Source: Roseburia sp. (GTDB lineage Bacteria; Bacillota; Clostridia; Lachnospirales; Lachnospiraceae). Taken from it: 64,000 bases of DNA. The stretch spans positions 1 to 64,000 of the forward strand of contig JALEKJ010000058.1 in assembly GCA_022771695.1 (NCBI GenBank). Reading direction: 5' to 3'. Below are positions 9,046 to 17,246 of this stretch, one piece after another. Below the pieces are notes generated by a model. That model saw only the letters and a list, made by a program, of their open reading frames with translations. It was not told where the DNA came from and made no database searches. Made by a program: the position numbers and the translations under genes. The stretch's first letter is position 1; each line of letters starts with the position of its first letter.

Positions 9046-10306
9046 CCGGATGCTAGCAGGGGTAGTGATGAGCTACCTCTGCTTTGCAATAGCATTTTAT
9101 GTGTGGTTTTATCAGCAGCAGGACGTAAAAGACCAAAGGTATAAAGCGGAGATGAATCAGGTGATGCAGGAATTCGCCGATAAGGGGGATTTTTTTGCAA
9201 TGGATATGTCTGAGTTCGCATATATAAAACAGGTAACCTTTTTGCCGCAGGATGAAACGACAGACCCGGAGAGCGTAGCTGCATTTTATCAGAATCAGAA
9301 TGGTGCCCACAGCAGCGTGCAGCCGCTTATCCTGAATCAGGAGATAAGTGGGCTTGTGCGATTTGATTATATGGTGGAAACGAAGAACCAGAGCATTCTT
9401 TTAGCAGTCGAGGGAATGCTTTTTGCGCTGTTCGTGCTTATCATCGGTCTGCTTGTCTATATCCGGATGAGGATTTTAAAACCGTTCCATACGCTTGAAG
9501 AGATGCCTTATGAGCTGGCGAAAGGGCACCTTACAGGGGAGCTTGAGGAGAATAAGAACCGCTATTTTGGCAGATTCCTATGGGGAATTTCCATGCTTCG
9601 GGATACCTTGAATGACGCCAAGGCGAAGGAACTGGCGCTTGTTCGGGATAAGAAGCTTTTGCTGTTGTCTCTATCCCATGATATTAAGATACCGCTTTCT
9701 GCCATCAAGCTCTATGCAAAGGCACTGCGGGAGAATATTTATGACACGAAGGAGGAGCAGTCGCATGCGGCGGAGCAGATTGAGACTCATGCACAGGAGA
9801 TAGAAAATTTTGTGAAAGAAATTATCAATGCTTCGAGTGAGGATGTTGTCTCGATTGAAGTGGAGAACAGTGAGTTTTATTTAAAGGATTATATGGAAAA
9901 GGTGAGGGAAGCTTATGCGCCGAAATGCAGGATTCGCATGACGGAATTTTCGATTGGAACATTCGAGAACCGGCTGCTTAGGGGAGATATGGAGCGGGCG
10001 TTTGAGGTGATGGAGAACTTGCTTGAGAATGCCTTTAAATATGGAGACGGTGTACGGATCGTCATTGATTTTTATGAGGAGGATTACTGTCAAGTTATCC
10101 GGGTGTTTAACTCAGGAAAGCCGGTTGCTTCCACAGAGCTGCCGCATCTGTTTGACAGCTTTTATCGGGGCAGCAATGTGGGAAGTAAGCAGGGCAATGG
10201 TCTTGGACTTTACATCAGCAGGCAGATTATGCAGAAGATGGAGGGAGATATTTTTGCGGAACGGTGTGATGACGGAATGAATTTTTGTCTGGTGTTTCGA
10301 TTGTAA
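9032..10306 (+). CDS. Membrane sensor histidine kinase
   Basis: A 424-residue kinase with two membrane helices (about residues 8-27 and 122-145) flanking a roughly 95-residue extracytoplasmic sensor region. A HAMP-like linker follows. The H-box is LSLSHDIKIPLSAI with His216. The N-box is MENLLENAFKYGDG and the G-boxes are in GNGLGLYIS. Partner of the response regulator just upstream. The sensor loop is larger than the near-absent loop of BceS-type kinases, so signal detection may be direct rather than through the transporter alone. Confidence 0.9.
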   Translation: MRKYNRMLAGVVMSYLCFAIAFYVWFYQQQDVKDQRYKAEMNQVMQEFADKGDFFAMDMSEFAYIKQVTFLPQDETTDPESVAAFYQNQNGAHSSVQPLILNQEISGLVRFDYMVETKNQSILLAVEGMLFALFVLIIGLLVYIRMRILKPFHTLEEMPYELAKGHLTGELEENKNRYFGRFLWGISMLRDTLNDAKAKELALVRDKKLLLLSLSHDIKIPLSAIKLYAKALRENIYDTKEEQSHAAEQIETHAQEIENFVKEIINASSEDVVSIEVENSEFYLKDYMEKVREAYAPKCRIRMTEFSIGTFENRLLRGDMERAFEVMENLLENAFKYGDGVRIVIDFYEEDYCQVIRVFNSGKPVASTELPHLFDSFYRGSNVGSKQGNGLGLYISRQIMQKMEGDIFAERCDDGMNFCLVFRL

Positions 10307-10355
10307 ATAGATTATCATTTTGTTAGGTGAGATTTTTAAGGGGGGGAGAGAGCAC

Positions 10356-11033
10356 ATGAAGAATAAAAAGATACAACTTAAGACAAAACGGTTGTGCATG
10401 GAACCAAAGACACTTGAAGAGCTTCGGAATATTAAGATGAGGGAGAAAGATCCTGAATTGAAAAAGGCATATCAGGATATGATTGATGGGATGGAAGCGC
10501 ACCCGGAGGAATGGCTTTGGTATACCGATTGGACAATTTCACTCAGAAAAGAGAAAATAGCCATCGGTGGGCTGGGATTTAAAGGAGCGCCGGATGAGAA
10601 GGCAGAGGTAGAAATCGGTTACGGCATTGATGAACCATATCGCAGACAGGGATATGGTAAGGAGGCAGTCAATGCGATGCTGGAATGGGCTTTTTCCGAT
10701 GAAAATGTTTATTTTGTCATGGCAGAGACAGCTCCGGAGAATACTGCATCGCAGGAACTTTTGAAAAAAGCCGGTTTTGTGGAAACAGGAGTGCTTGGCG
10801 AAGAGAGACCGCGCTATGAGAAGGAACGACCGGCAGGCGGATATATGGCAACCTATATGTGTCTGGGGCTTAGTGTAGGGATGTGTTTTGGACTTTCTCT
10901 GTTTGATAACCTCGCAATGGGAATGTGTCTTGGTATGGCCATGGGAATTTGTATCGGAGCCGGACTGGATTCGCAGGAGAAAAAGAAGCGAGAGGAAATA
11001 CGAGAGCGGCGCAAAGGAAAGGCACAACAATAG
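10356..11033 (+). CDS. GNAT-family N-acetyltransferase with C-terminal membrane tail
   Basis: A 225-residue protein. Residues about 5-155 form a RimJ/RimL-like GNAT domain with the acetyl-CoA loop in YRRQGYGKEAVNAML and the late motif ETAPENTASQELLKKAGF. Beyond it lies a short glycine-rich hydrophobic region, about residues 165-205 (MCLGLSVGMCFGLSLF, LAMGMCLGMAMGICIGAGL), likely a hairpin of two membrane helices, then a basic tail. I chose the ATG at 10356 with GGGGGAG upstream. The next gene starts 13 bases on. Substrate is unknown; the membrane anchor is unusual for this family. Confidence 0.8.
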   Translation: MKNKKIQLKTKRLCMEPKTLEELRNIKMREKDPELKKAYQDMIDGMEAHPEEWLWYTDWTISLRKEKIAIGGLGFKGAPDEKAEVEIGYGIDEPYRRQGYGKEAVNAMLEWAFSDENVYFVMAETAPENTASQELLKKAGFVETGVLGEERPRYEKERPAGGYMATYMCLGLSVGMCFGLSLFDNLAMGMCLGMAMGICIGAGLDSQEKKKREEIRERRKGKAQQ

Positions 11034-11046
11034 AGAGGGCAGCAAT

Positions 11047-11844
11047 ATGGAACATAAGACAATCAAAAACGAGCGTGGAACCGTGCATTATTGGATTTCA
11101 AGGGGAGAAAATACAGACGCTGCAACCTTGGTATTTACACATGGATTGACGGCAGATCACACCATGTATGAGAAGCAGGTGGAATATTTTAAGGATAAGT
11201 ATACGGTTATTACGTGGGATGTACCGTTGCATGGACTCTCAACACGATATAAAGACTTTTCCTATGAAAATACAGCAAAGGATTTGTGTGCGATATTGGA
11301 CACTGAGCAGATTGATAAGGTGTATCTCGCCGGCATGTCTATGGGAGGATATCCTTCTCAGATGTTCGCTTATATGTATCCGGAGCGTATGTTGGGATTT
11401 GTGGCAATAGATACCACACCGTTTGGGTATCAGTATTATTCCAAGTCAGACCTGTGGTGGTTAAAGCAGGTGGCTCCGATGGCAAAATGGTTTGGAGATG
11501 GCATGCTTCGGAAAAGTATGGCAAAGTCTGTGTCTGTTACCGATTATTCCTATCAGAAAATGATGGAGATGCTTGCACCACTGTCTAAGGCGCAGATGAT
11601 TGAACAGATGGATATTGCGTATGGCAAGTTTGCAGAGGAAAATCAGGATATGACATTGCAGTGTCCGGTGCTTATTCTGCTCGGCGATAAGGATAAGACC
11701 GGAAAAGTAAGTCAGTATTGCCGGGAGTGGGCAAAGCAGACCGGCTATCCGTTACATATCATAAAAAACGCAGCACATTTTTCAAACGGAGACAATGCCA
11801 AGCAGGTAAATCAGGAGATTGAAGATTTCATAAAGAAGGGATAA
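11047..11844 (+). CDS. Alpha/beta-fold hydrolase
   Basis: A 265-residue serine hydrolase. The oxyanion region is TLVFTHGLTADH, the nucleophile elbow is AGMSMGGYPSQ, the acid is in LILLGDKDKTG and the catalytic histidine in IIKNAAHFSNGDN. I chose the ATG at 11047 (MEHKTIKN), preceded by GAGAGGG. It sits between the acetyltransferase and the spermidine-synthase-like gene with gaps of 13 and 7 bases, so the three are probably co-transcribed. The substrate cannot be predicted. Confidence 0.88.
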   Translation: MEHKTIKNERGTVHYWISRGENTDAATLVFTHGLTADHTMYEKQVEYFKDKYTVITWDVPLHGLSTRYKDFSYENTAKDLCAILDTEQIDKVYLAGMSMGGYPSQMFAYMYPERMLGFVAIDTTPFGYQYYSKSDLWWLKQVAPMAKWFGDGMLRKSMAKSVSVTDYSYQKMMEMLAPLSKAQMIEQMDIAYGKFAEENQDMTLQCPVLILLGDKDKTGKVSQYCREWAKQTGYPLHIIKNAAHFSNGDNAKQVNQEIEDFIKKG

Positions 11845-11851
11845 AAAATAA

Positions 11852-13450
11852 ATGCAGCATGATATCTTAAAGAACAAATATTACCTTTATATGACAGAAT
11901 TTTTTGCGGGAATGTCTGTGATGGCGGTGGAATTGGGGGCAAGCCGTTTACTTGCGCCGTATTTCAGTTCCTCCCAGATTGTATGGACGATCATTATTGG
12001 AACGATTATGATTGCGATGGCACTCGGAAATGTGTGGGGCGGCAGACGTGCGGATAAAGACCCAAACCCGGATAAGCTGTATCTGAGGCTGATTGTAGCG
12101 GCTGTGTGGATTGCAGCGATTCCACTCTTGGGAAAATATATTGTCCTCGGAATATCAGGAATTCTGGTGCTGACGGTAAACACGAACTTTTTGATTTGGG
12201 CAGCTTTTCTGGCATGTATGGTAATATTTGTATTTCCGCTGTTTTTATTGGGGACAGTGACACCATCGCTGGTGAAATACACGGTGGACAGCCTTTCTGA
12301 CAGCGGGAAAACAGTAGGAACGCTAGGCGCTTTTAATACCATCGGAAGTATTATCGGCACCTTCCTTCCGACTTTTGTTACGATTCCGGTGGTAGGAACA
12401 GCCGTTACTTTTTTGATTTTTTCCGGAATTCTGTTAGTTTTGGCGCTGATTTATTTTATCAATACCAAAACGAAAAAAGTACCATGTATCGTAGGCGCTG
12501 CGGCGTTTTTGATTTGCAGTATCTTCGGACATTCCGGGAGCTTTGCTTTCTGGGAAAATGACTTGGTGTATGAGGGGGAGTCTGTATACAACTATCTCCA
12601 AGTGAAAGAAGACGAGGCGGATGTGATACTTTCCACCAATGTGTTGTTTGGCGTGCAGTCCATCTTGAAAAAGGAGGAGGGGCTGACCGGAATGTATTAT
12701 GACTATGCATTGGCGGCACCTGTAATGGCGGGAATTGGTGAGAAGGAAAATCTGGAGGTGTTGATTCTTGGAATGGGAACCGGAACCTTTGCCAGACAAT
12801 GTAGAAATTACTTTGACGACGTAGTGATAGAAGGCGTGGAAATTGATGAGAAAATTATAGGTTTGTCGTATGAGTATTTTGAACTGCCGGAAGACATTCC
12901 GGTCGTTGCATATGACGGAAGAGCGTATCTTAACGCAGTGGATAAAAAGTATGATGTGATTATGGTAGATGCGTATCAGGATATTACCATTCCGTTTCAG
13001 ATGTCTACGGAAGAATTCTTTACCATGGTAAAAGAGCATCTGACCGAGGACGGGATTATGGTGGTAAACATGAATATGCATACGGAAAAAGAGGGAAATA
13101 TCAATCAATATCTCTCTGATACGATTGCGAAAGTGTTTCCCGAGGTTTATACCGTAGATGTGGCAGGAACGACGAACCGGGAGCTGTTTGCATCTGTACA
13201 GGAAGGTATCATAGAAGGACTGGAAGATGAAACGAAAAGTCTTAACAATGTCGAGCTAAAAGGGATGATACAGCAGGTGGCAGATCATATGCAGTGCTAT
13301 GAGAAAGGCAATTACCTGTTGACGGATGACAAGGCACCGGTAGAACTGTTAGGAATGCAGGTCATTGATGAACTGATTCAGAGCGAGCTTGGATATTATA
13401 AGGGAATATTCAAAGAAGATGGAATTCGTGGAATCTTGGAAAGTATGTAG
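11852..13450 (+). CDS. Membrane-anchored spermidine-synthase-like protein
   Basis: A 532-residue fusion. Residues about 10-230 contain six or seven hydrophobic helices, and the C-terminal part is a Rossmann methyltransferase-like domain resembling spermidine synthase. Recognisable are ILGMGTGTFARQC, GVEIDEKIIGL, VVAYDGRAYL and VIMVDAYQDITIPFQMSTEEF. Fusions of this kind are common in bacteria, but most lack proven polyamine synthesis. No speD or other polyamine gene is nearby. It is the last gene of its operon. Confidence 0.82.
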   Translation: MQHDILKNKYYLYMTEFFAGMSVMAVELGASRLLAPYFSSSQIVWTIIIGTIMIAMALGNVWGGRRADKDPNPDKLYLRLIVAAVWIAAIPLLGKYIVLGISGILVLTVNTNFLIWAAFLACMVIFVFPLFLLGTVTPSLVKYTVDSLSDSGKTVGTLGAFNTIGSIIGTFLPTFVTIPVVGTAVTFLIFSGILLVLALIYFINTKTKKVPCIVGAAAFLICSIFGHSGSFAFWENDLVYEGESVYNYLQVKEDEADVILSTNVLFGVQSILKKEEGLTGMYYDYALAAPVMAGIGEKENLEVLILGMGTGTFARQCRNYFDDVVIEGVEIDEKIIGLSYEYFELPEDIPVVAYDGRAYLNAVDKKYDVIMVDAYQDITIPFQMSTEEFFTMVKEHLTEDGIMVVNMNMHTEKEGNINQYLSDTIAKVFPEVYTVDVAGTTNRELFASVQEGIIEGLEDETKSLNNVELKGMIQQVADHMQCYEKGNYLLTDDKAPVELLGMQVIDELIQSELGYYKGIFKEDGIRGILESM

Positions 13451-13481
13451 CGCATTGCACTATATGGAGATGAACACAGAA

Positions 13482-13512
13482 AGGTTAACCATTGAGAAAA
13501 AGTGGTTGACAA
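13482..13512 (+). promoter_or_regulatory. BirA (biotin repressor) operator
   Basis: GGTTAACC (left) and GGTTGACAA (right, 13504-13512) form an interrupted dyad separated by 13 bases, matching the general TTGTnAACC...GGTTnACAA pattern of biotin-repressor boxes; the left outer bases deviate and the spacer is slightly short. It overlaps the -35 hexamer of the bioY promoter, which fits repression by BirA-biotinyl-AMP. Confidence 0.7.
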
Positions 13513-13534
13513 TCCAAAGCAAATGGAATAAGAT
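13506..13534 (+). promoter_or_regulatory. bioY promoter
   Basis: TTGACA (13506-13511), 17-base spacer, TAAGAT (13529-13534): a near-consensus housekeeping promoter starting transcription about 50 bases before bioY. The -35 lies inside the right half of the BirA-type box. Confidence 0.75.
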
Positions 13535-13591
13535 TGTCCTTGTGAAAAATGAACGCCTTACGATGGAAGAGTAGGCAGAAAAGAGGAGACT

Positions 13592-14149
13592 ATGAAGATT
13601 TCAACAAAGACAATTGCAACCGTTGGTATGTTTACAGCAGTTTTAAGTGTGCTGTCTATTTTGACCATTCCGATGCCAAGCGGTGTGCCGGTAACGTTAC
13701 AGACATTTGCGATGGCACTCTGTGGCTATGTATTAGGAGCGAAAAAGGGAACTGCATCCACTTTACTTTACATATTGCTGGGAACGATAGGTGTCCCGGT
13801 ATTTGCTGGCATGACAGGAGGACCATCCTGGCTGGTAGGCTACACAGGAGGATTTATCTGGGGATTTATTTTTATGACATTACTCTGTGGAATCGGCATG
13901 AAACAGAAGAATGTGGCAGTACGGGTGGTGCTTGGAATCGCAGGACTGGCAATTTGCCATTTGCTGGGTGTGATTCAGTTTGCTATCGTAGCATCGACAT
14001 CCTTTCCGGCATCTTTTGTAACCGTGTCCGTGCCATATATTTTAAAAGATGTCATTTCTGTTGTAGGTGCCTATCTGGTAGCACTTCCAATCCGCAAAGC
14101 GCTGTTTGCAGGCAATATTCTGACGGAAGAAGTGCGCGCTGCCGCATAA
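13592..14149 (+). CDS. bioY: Biotin transporter substrate-binding component BioY
   Basis: A 185-residue S-component of an ECF transporter with six predicted membrane helices. It shows the BioY signature regions TIPMPSGVPVTLQTFAMAL near the N-terminus and AGMTGGPSWLVGYTGGFIWG in the middle. It captures biotin outside the cell and works with the shared EcfAAT module, which is not in this window. GAGGAG precedes the ATG. A BirA-type operator and strong promoter lie directly upstream, so expression should fall when biotin is plentiful. The DUF1284 gene follows after 62 bases. Confidence 0.95.
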   Translation: MKISTKTIATVGMFTAVLSVLSILTIPMPSGVPVTLQTFAMALCGYVLGAKKGTASTLLYILLGTIGVPVFAGMTGGPSWLVGYTGGFIWGFIFMTLLCGIGMKQKNVAVRVVLGIAGLAICHLLGVIQFAIVASTSFPASFVTVSVPYILKDVISVVGAYLVALPIRKALFAGNILTEEVRAAA

Positions 14150-14211
14150 TCTGTAGCTGATAAGTTTTAGAAAATAAGAAACGTTTGGTGAAAAATCAGA
14201 GGAGAACACAA

Positions 14212-14643
14212 ATGATTGAAAAATTTCGTGCACATCATATTATCTGTACCTCGCTGTATGAGGGGAAGGGATACAGTGGTGCCTTTTGCGAGAATATGAC
14301 AGCGATTGTGAATCGTCTTAGAAGTAATCCGGATGAAAGGCTGATACTTGTGGCAGAGCCGGATATGATTTGCCGGAATTGTCCAAACCGGACAGAGGAC
14401 GGAAAGTGTTCTCACAACGATAATCGAGTCGTAGAAAAAGACCGCCGCGTGATGCGGCGGTTGGAACTTCAGAAAAACACGGTGTATTCCTATCGGGAGA
14501 TGTGCAGACACGCACGCTCCCATATGACCGAAGAAGTTTTTATGGAAAATTGCGGAAAATGTGACTGGCGTAAGCAGGGGCTGTGCAGATATGAGGATTT
14601 GATTGCACAACTGGATGCCTGCATCAATGCGTCTTCCGATTGA
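14212..14643 (+). CDS. DUF1284-family Cys-rich protein
   Basis: A 143-residue protein beginning MIEKFRAHHIICTSLYEGKG, typical of DUF1284. Cysteines recur in pairs (CRNCPNRTEDGKC and CGKCDWRKQGLC), suggesting an Fe-S cluster or zinc site. I chose the ATG at 14212, preceded by AGAGGAG. Function is not established. It follows bioY on the same strand and may share its promoter. Its last 20 bases overlap the end of the convergent CLC gene. Confidence 0.78.
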   Translation: MIEKFRAHHIICTSLYEGKGYSGAFCENMTAIVNRLRSNPDERLILVAEPDMICRNCPNRTEDGKCSHNDNRVVEKDRRVMRRLELQKNTVYSYREMCRHARSHMTEEVFMENCGKCDWRKQGLCRYEDLIAQLDACINASSD

Positions 14644-15886
14644 TATAATTTGTCTTATACTTAGAGTAAACAATCTTCTGGCTGTGATATAAGCCGTAAT
14701 ACCCGGAGAGCATGTAGCTGAAAGCAATCGCAAGCAGGAAATAGGGCATACCCTCATACCCGAACAACTCAAAGCTGATGAGCAGCGAAGTAATCGGGCA
14801 GTTTGTGACACCGCAGAATACGGCTGACATACCGACTGCAGTACACAGGACAGGAGAGAAACCAAGCAAATTTCCAAACAAGCAGCCAAAAGAAGCACCA
14901 ATAAAGAAGGTCGGGACGATTTCACCGCCTTTATATCCGGCACCGAGTGTGACAGCAGTAAATATCATTTTCAAGAGAAATGTCTGCCACGCGACGGTGC
15001 CGTTTTTCATGCATGCTTCAATGACCGGCATGCCGGCACCGTTGTAGGTCTGGTCGCCGACAAGGAGTGTCAGGATAATGACCAGACAGCCTCCGACAAA
15101 AATGCGTACATAGGCATTTTTAAAAAACTTTTTATAAAGATATTCTGCCTGATGAAGCAGAATGCAGAACAAGACACTGACCAATGCACAAAGAATTGCT
15201 AGCAGTGTTATTTTCATGGCATTTTTAACCGTAAAGGCAGGGATTTTGCCAAGCGGGAAGCTTTCCGCAGTTACACCAAACGAAGATGCGATGCCGTGTG
15301 CAACCAGAGCTGCGATAACACACGGAACAAGTGCAGAGTAATGCATGATTCCGACACTTACCACTTCCATAGAAAAGATGGCGGCAGCCATCGGAGTGCC
15401 GAACAATGCGGAGAAAGCAGCACTCATGCCACACATAATCATAATGTGCTTGTCCTTTTCGTCAAAGTGGAAGAGACGTCCGAGCCCGTTGCCGATGCTG
15501 CCGCCTAATTGTAATGCGGCACCTTCTCTGCCGGCAGAACCACCGAATAGGTGTGTAATCAATGTGGAGAAAAAGATAAGCGGTGCCATGCGAAACGGCA
15601 GCTCGTCGCCGGAATGGATGGCAGAGAGCACCAGGTTCGTACCGGAATCCCTCTCGTCACGAAGCAAGCGATAGGCACCTACGATGAGAAGTCCGCCGAT
15701 TGGAAGCAGCCAGATAATCCAAGGATTCTTTGTGCGCACCAAAGTCACGACTGACATACCAAAGTAAAAGAGTGTGCCTACAGAACCGACGACTGCGCCG
15801 GATAATATAGAAAAGACAACCCATTTGAGGGAGGCTGTCATTTCATCAAGCATATGCTTGAATTTGTTTTTTATGATTTCTTTCAT
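14624..15886 (-). CDS. CLC-family anion antiporter, fluoride-type (CLC-F-like)
   Basis: A 420-residue polytopic CLC protein. The gating glutamate is in GGSAGREGAALQLGGS, and the later GEIVPTFFIG segment corresponds to the GxFxP motif. At the place where chloride CLCs have GSGIP it reads SGTNLVLSAI, resembling the GNNLI-type replacement in fluoride/proton antiporters, and the following MAPLIFFSTLITHLFGGSAG also fits that clade. The likely job is export of toxic fluoride; chloride transport is the alternative. I saw no fluoride riboswitch in the 225 bases upstream. The ribosome site is weak. Confidence 0.8.
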   Translation of the reverse strand: MKEIIKNKFKHMLDEMTASLKWVVFSILSGAVVGSVGTLFYFGMSVVTLVRTKNPWIIWLLPIGGLLIVGAYRLLRDERDSGTNLVLSAIHSGDELPFRMAPLIFFSTLITHLFGGSAGREGAALQLGGSIGNGLGRLFHFDEKDKHIMIMCGMSAAFSALFGTPMAAAIFSMEVVSVGIMHYSALVPCVIAALVAHGIASSFGVTAESFPLGKIPAFTVKNAMKITLLAILCALVSVLFCILLHQAEYLYKKFFKNAYVRIFVGGCLVIILTLLVGDQTYNGAGMPVIEACMKNGTVAWQTFLLKMIFTAVTLGAGYKGGEIVPTFFIGASFGCLFGNLLGFSPVLCTAVGMSAVFCGVTNCPITSLLISFELFGYEGMPYFLLAIAFSYMLSGYYGLYHSQKIVYSKYKTNYINRKTH

Positions 15887-16008
15887 GAGGTGAAAAGTCT
15901 TACCTTTCTGTCATTTGCAAATAGCATGGATGCATATGACGAATTCATTCATATATACAAAAGTTTAACATTTCCTTAGCACTTCTGCAAGAGTTCTCCT
16001 AATGAAGA

Positions 16009-16085
16009 TGACAAGAAAAGTTGTCAAAAATCCTTGACAAAGAAAGTTGTCACACATATAATGAGAATGACAAGAAAAGTTGTCA
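16009..16085. promoter_or_regulatory. Three identical HTH operators, TGACAA-N6-TTGTCA
   Basis: Perfect 18-bp dyads at 16009-16026, 16035-16052 and 16068-16085, with spacers GAAAAG, AGAAAG and GAAAAG. Centres are 26 and 33 bases apart. The middle copy covers the -35 and spacer of the promoter, and the last lies near the start of transcription. They precede the small HTH gene, so autoregulation is likely. Confidence 0.85.
16034..16062 (+). promoter_or_regulatory. Consensus promoter of the small HTH operon
   Basis: TTGACA (16034-16039), 17-base spacer, TATAAT (16057-16062): a perfect housekeeping promoter lying within the triple operator array, as expected for a tightly repressed strong promoter. 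Confidence 0.88.
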
Positions 16086-16111
16086 TGCAATGAAAGAATA
16101 GGAGAAAAACC

Positions 16112-16327
16112 ATGCCATTATATAACCATTTAAAAGAATATCGTGCAAAGATTGATGTCAATCAGCAGGAGATGGGCAAACTGGTGGGGGTTTCCAGACA
16201 GACCATCAGCCAGATTGAGCGGGGCGATTATTCACCGTCCGTAACCTTGGCACTTAAGATTGCAAAGGTATTTGGAGTCTCGGTGGAGGATATATTTGAA
16301 TATGAGGAGGAAGCGACAGATGAATAG
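16112..16327 (+). CDS. Small XRE-family HTH regulator (YozG-like)
   Basis: A 71-residue stand-alone helix-turn-helix protein (LKEYRAKIDVNQQEMGKLVGVSRQTISQIERGDYSPS...). Such regulators typically repress their own operon together with membrane-protein genes. RBS GGAGAAAAACC precedes the ATG. Three perfect dyads in its promoter are the probable targets. The start of the next gene overlaps its end by eight bases, so the two are coupled. Confidence 0.92.
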   Translation: MPLYNHLKEYRAKIDVNQQEMGKLVGVSRQTISQIERGDYSPSVTLALKIAKVFGVSVEDIFEYEEEATDE

Positions 16328-17150
16328 GGAAGAGATGACAAACAATACGGAGTTGCAAGGAGAGATGCAGAATACGAAAGCTGCGGAGAATGACAGAGAA
16401 GATAAAAAGGCCTTTAAGAAAATGATTCTTTTTACAGTAATCTGTGGAATAGTGGGATTTTTTTCGGGGATGTTTGCAGCGGGTACAGAAGACGGATTTG
16501 CACAGTTTGCGGAAGTGTTAAAATCAGGTGTTTGTGTGGTGGCACCATTTGGTAATCTGTTTTTTGGAACAATTACATGGATTGCCTGCGCGGGTTGGAT
16601 GAGACAAAGCCGTAGGGTGTATGCAGCGTGGGATGGAGAGGATGAGGATGTCATTGAGCAGGCTGAGTTGAAACTGAGCTATGGAATTTGCCTGACTTCT
16701 GTTAATATGATTATCGGCTTTTTCTTTTTTGGACTTGGCATATATACGCTGGACTTTACGCAGTTAAGACAGCAGGCGGCATTGATTAATCTTGCAATAA
16801 TATTCGTCGGATTTTTTTATTCGCTGATTATCAATACGATTCTCCAGAAAAATTTGGTAAACTTTACAAAAGAGATTAATCCGGAGAAACAGGGAAGTGT
16901 CTATGACCTCAGATTTCAGAAAATCTGGATGGAAAGCTGTGATGAGTCAGAAAAACTGCAGACCTATCAGGCAGGATTTGCTGCGATGCAGACCGGAAGT
17001 TATACTTGTATTGGATTATTAATAGTATGCATTATTGGAATGATGTCGTGGGACTTTGGAATTATTCCGATGATTATGGTTGTTGCCATCTGGCTGGTCC
17101 TTGTTATCCGGTATAATGCAGAATGCATACGCCTTTCTAAGCGTTCTTAA
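16320..17150 (+). CDS. DUF3169-like membrane protein
   Basis: A 276-residue protein with a charged N-terminus of about 35 residues and six hydrophobic helices (for example ILFTVICGIVGFFSGMF and MIIGFFFFGLGIYTL). The pairing with a small YozG-type HTH gene is typical of DUF3169 proteins; I infer the family from this and the overall layout. I chose the ATG at 16320, overlapping the end of the HTH gene. Function is unknown. Confidence 0.65.
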   Translation: MNREEMTNNTELQGEMQNTKAAENDREDKKAFKKMILFTVICGIVGFFSGMFAAGTEDGFAQFAEVLKSGVCVVAPFGNLFFGTITWIACAGWMRQSRRVYAAWDGEDEDVIEQAELKLSYGICLTSVNMIIGFFFFGLGIYTLDFTQLRQQAALINLAIIFVGFFYSLIINTILQKNLVNFTKEINPEKQGSVYDLRFQKIWMESCDESEKLQTYQAGFAAMQTGSYTCIGLLIVCIIGMMSWDFGIIPMIMVVAIWLVLVIRYNAECIRLSKRS

Positions 17151-17246
17151 TATGCAGAAATCGGTGCGTTAGAAATATGAACTATGATAAAGACGCATTT
17201 TTAAAGACAAATTTAAAAGTAAAAATTGTTCACAGAGGAAAAGCAA

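Noticed and set aside
10870-11088. Minus-strand frames opposite the acetyltransferase tail and hydrolase start
   Set aside because: Shadows of two well-supported plus-strand genes, without ribosome sites.
13389-13574. Short frame between the spermidine-synthase-like gene and bioY
   Set aside because: It overlaps the previous gene in another frame and runs through the BirA box and promoter.
15887-16008. Possible fluoride riboswitch upstream of the CLC gene
   Set aside because: The conserved blocks of the crcB motif were not found on the minus strand.
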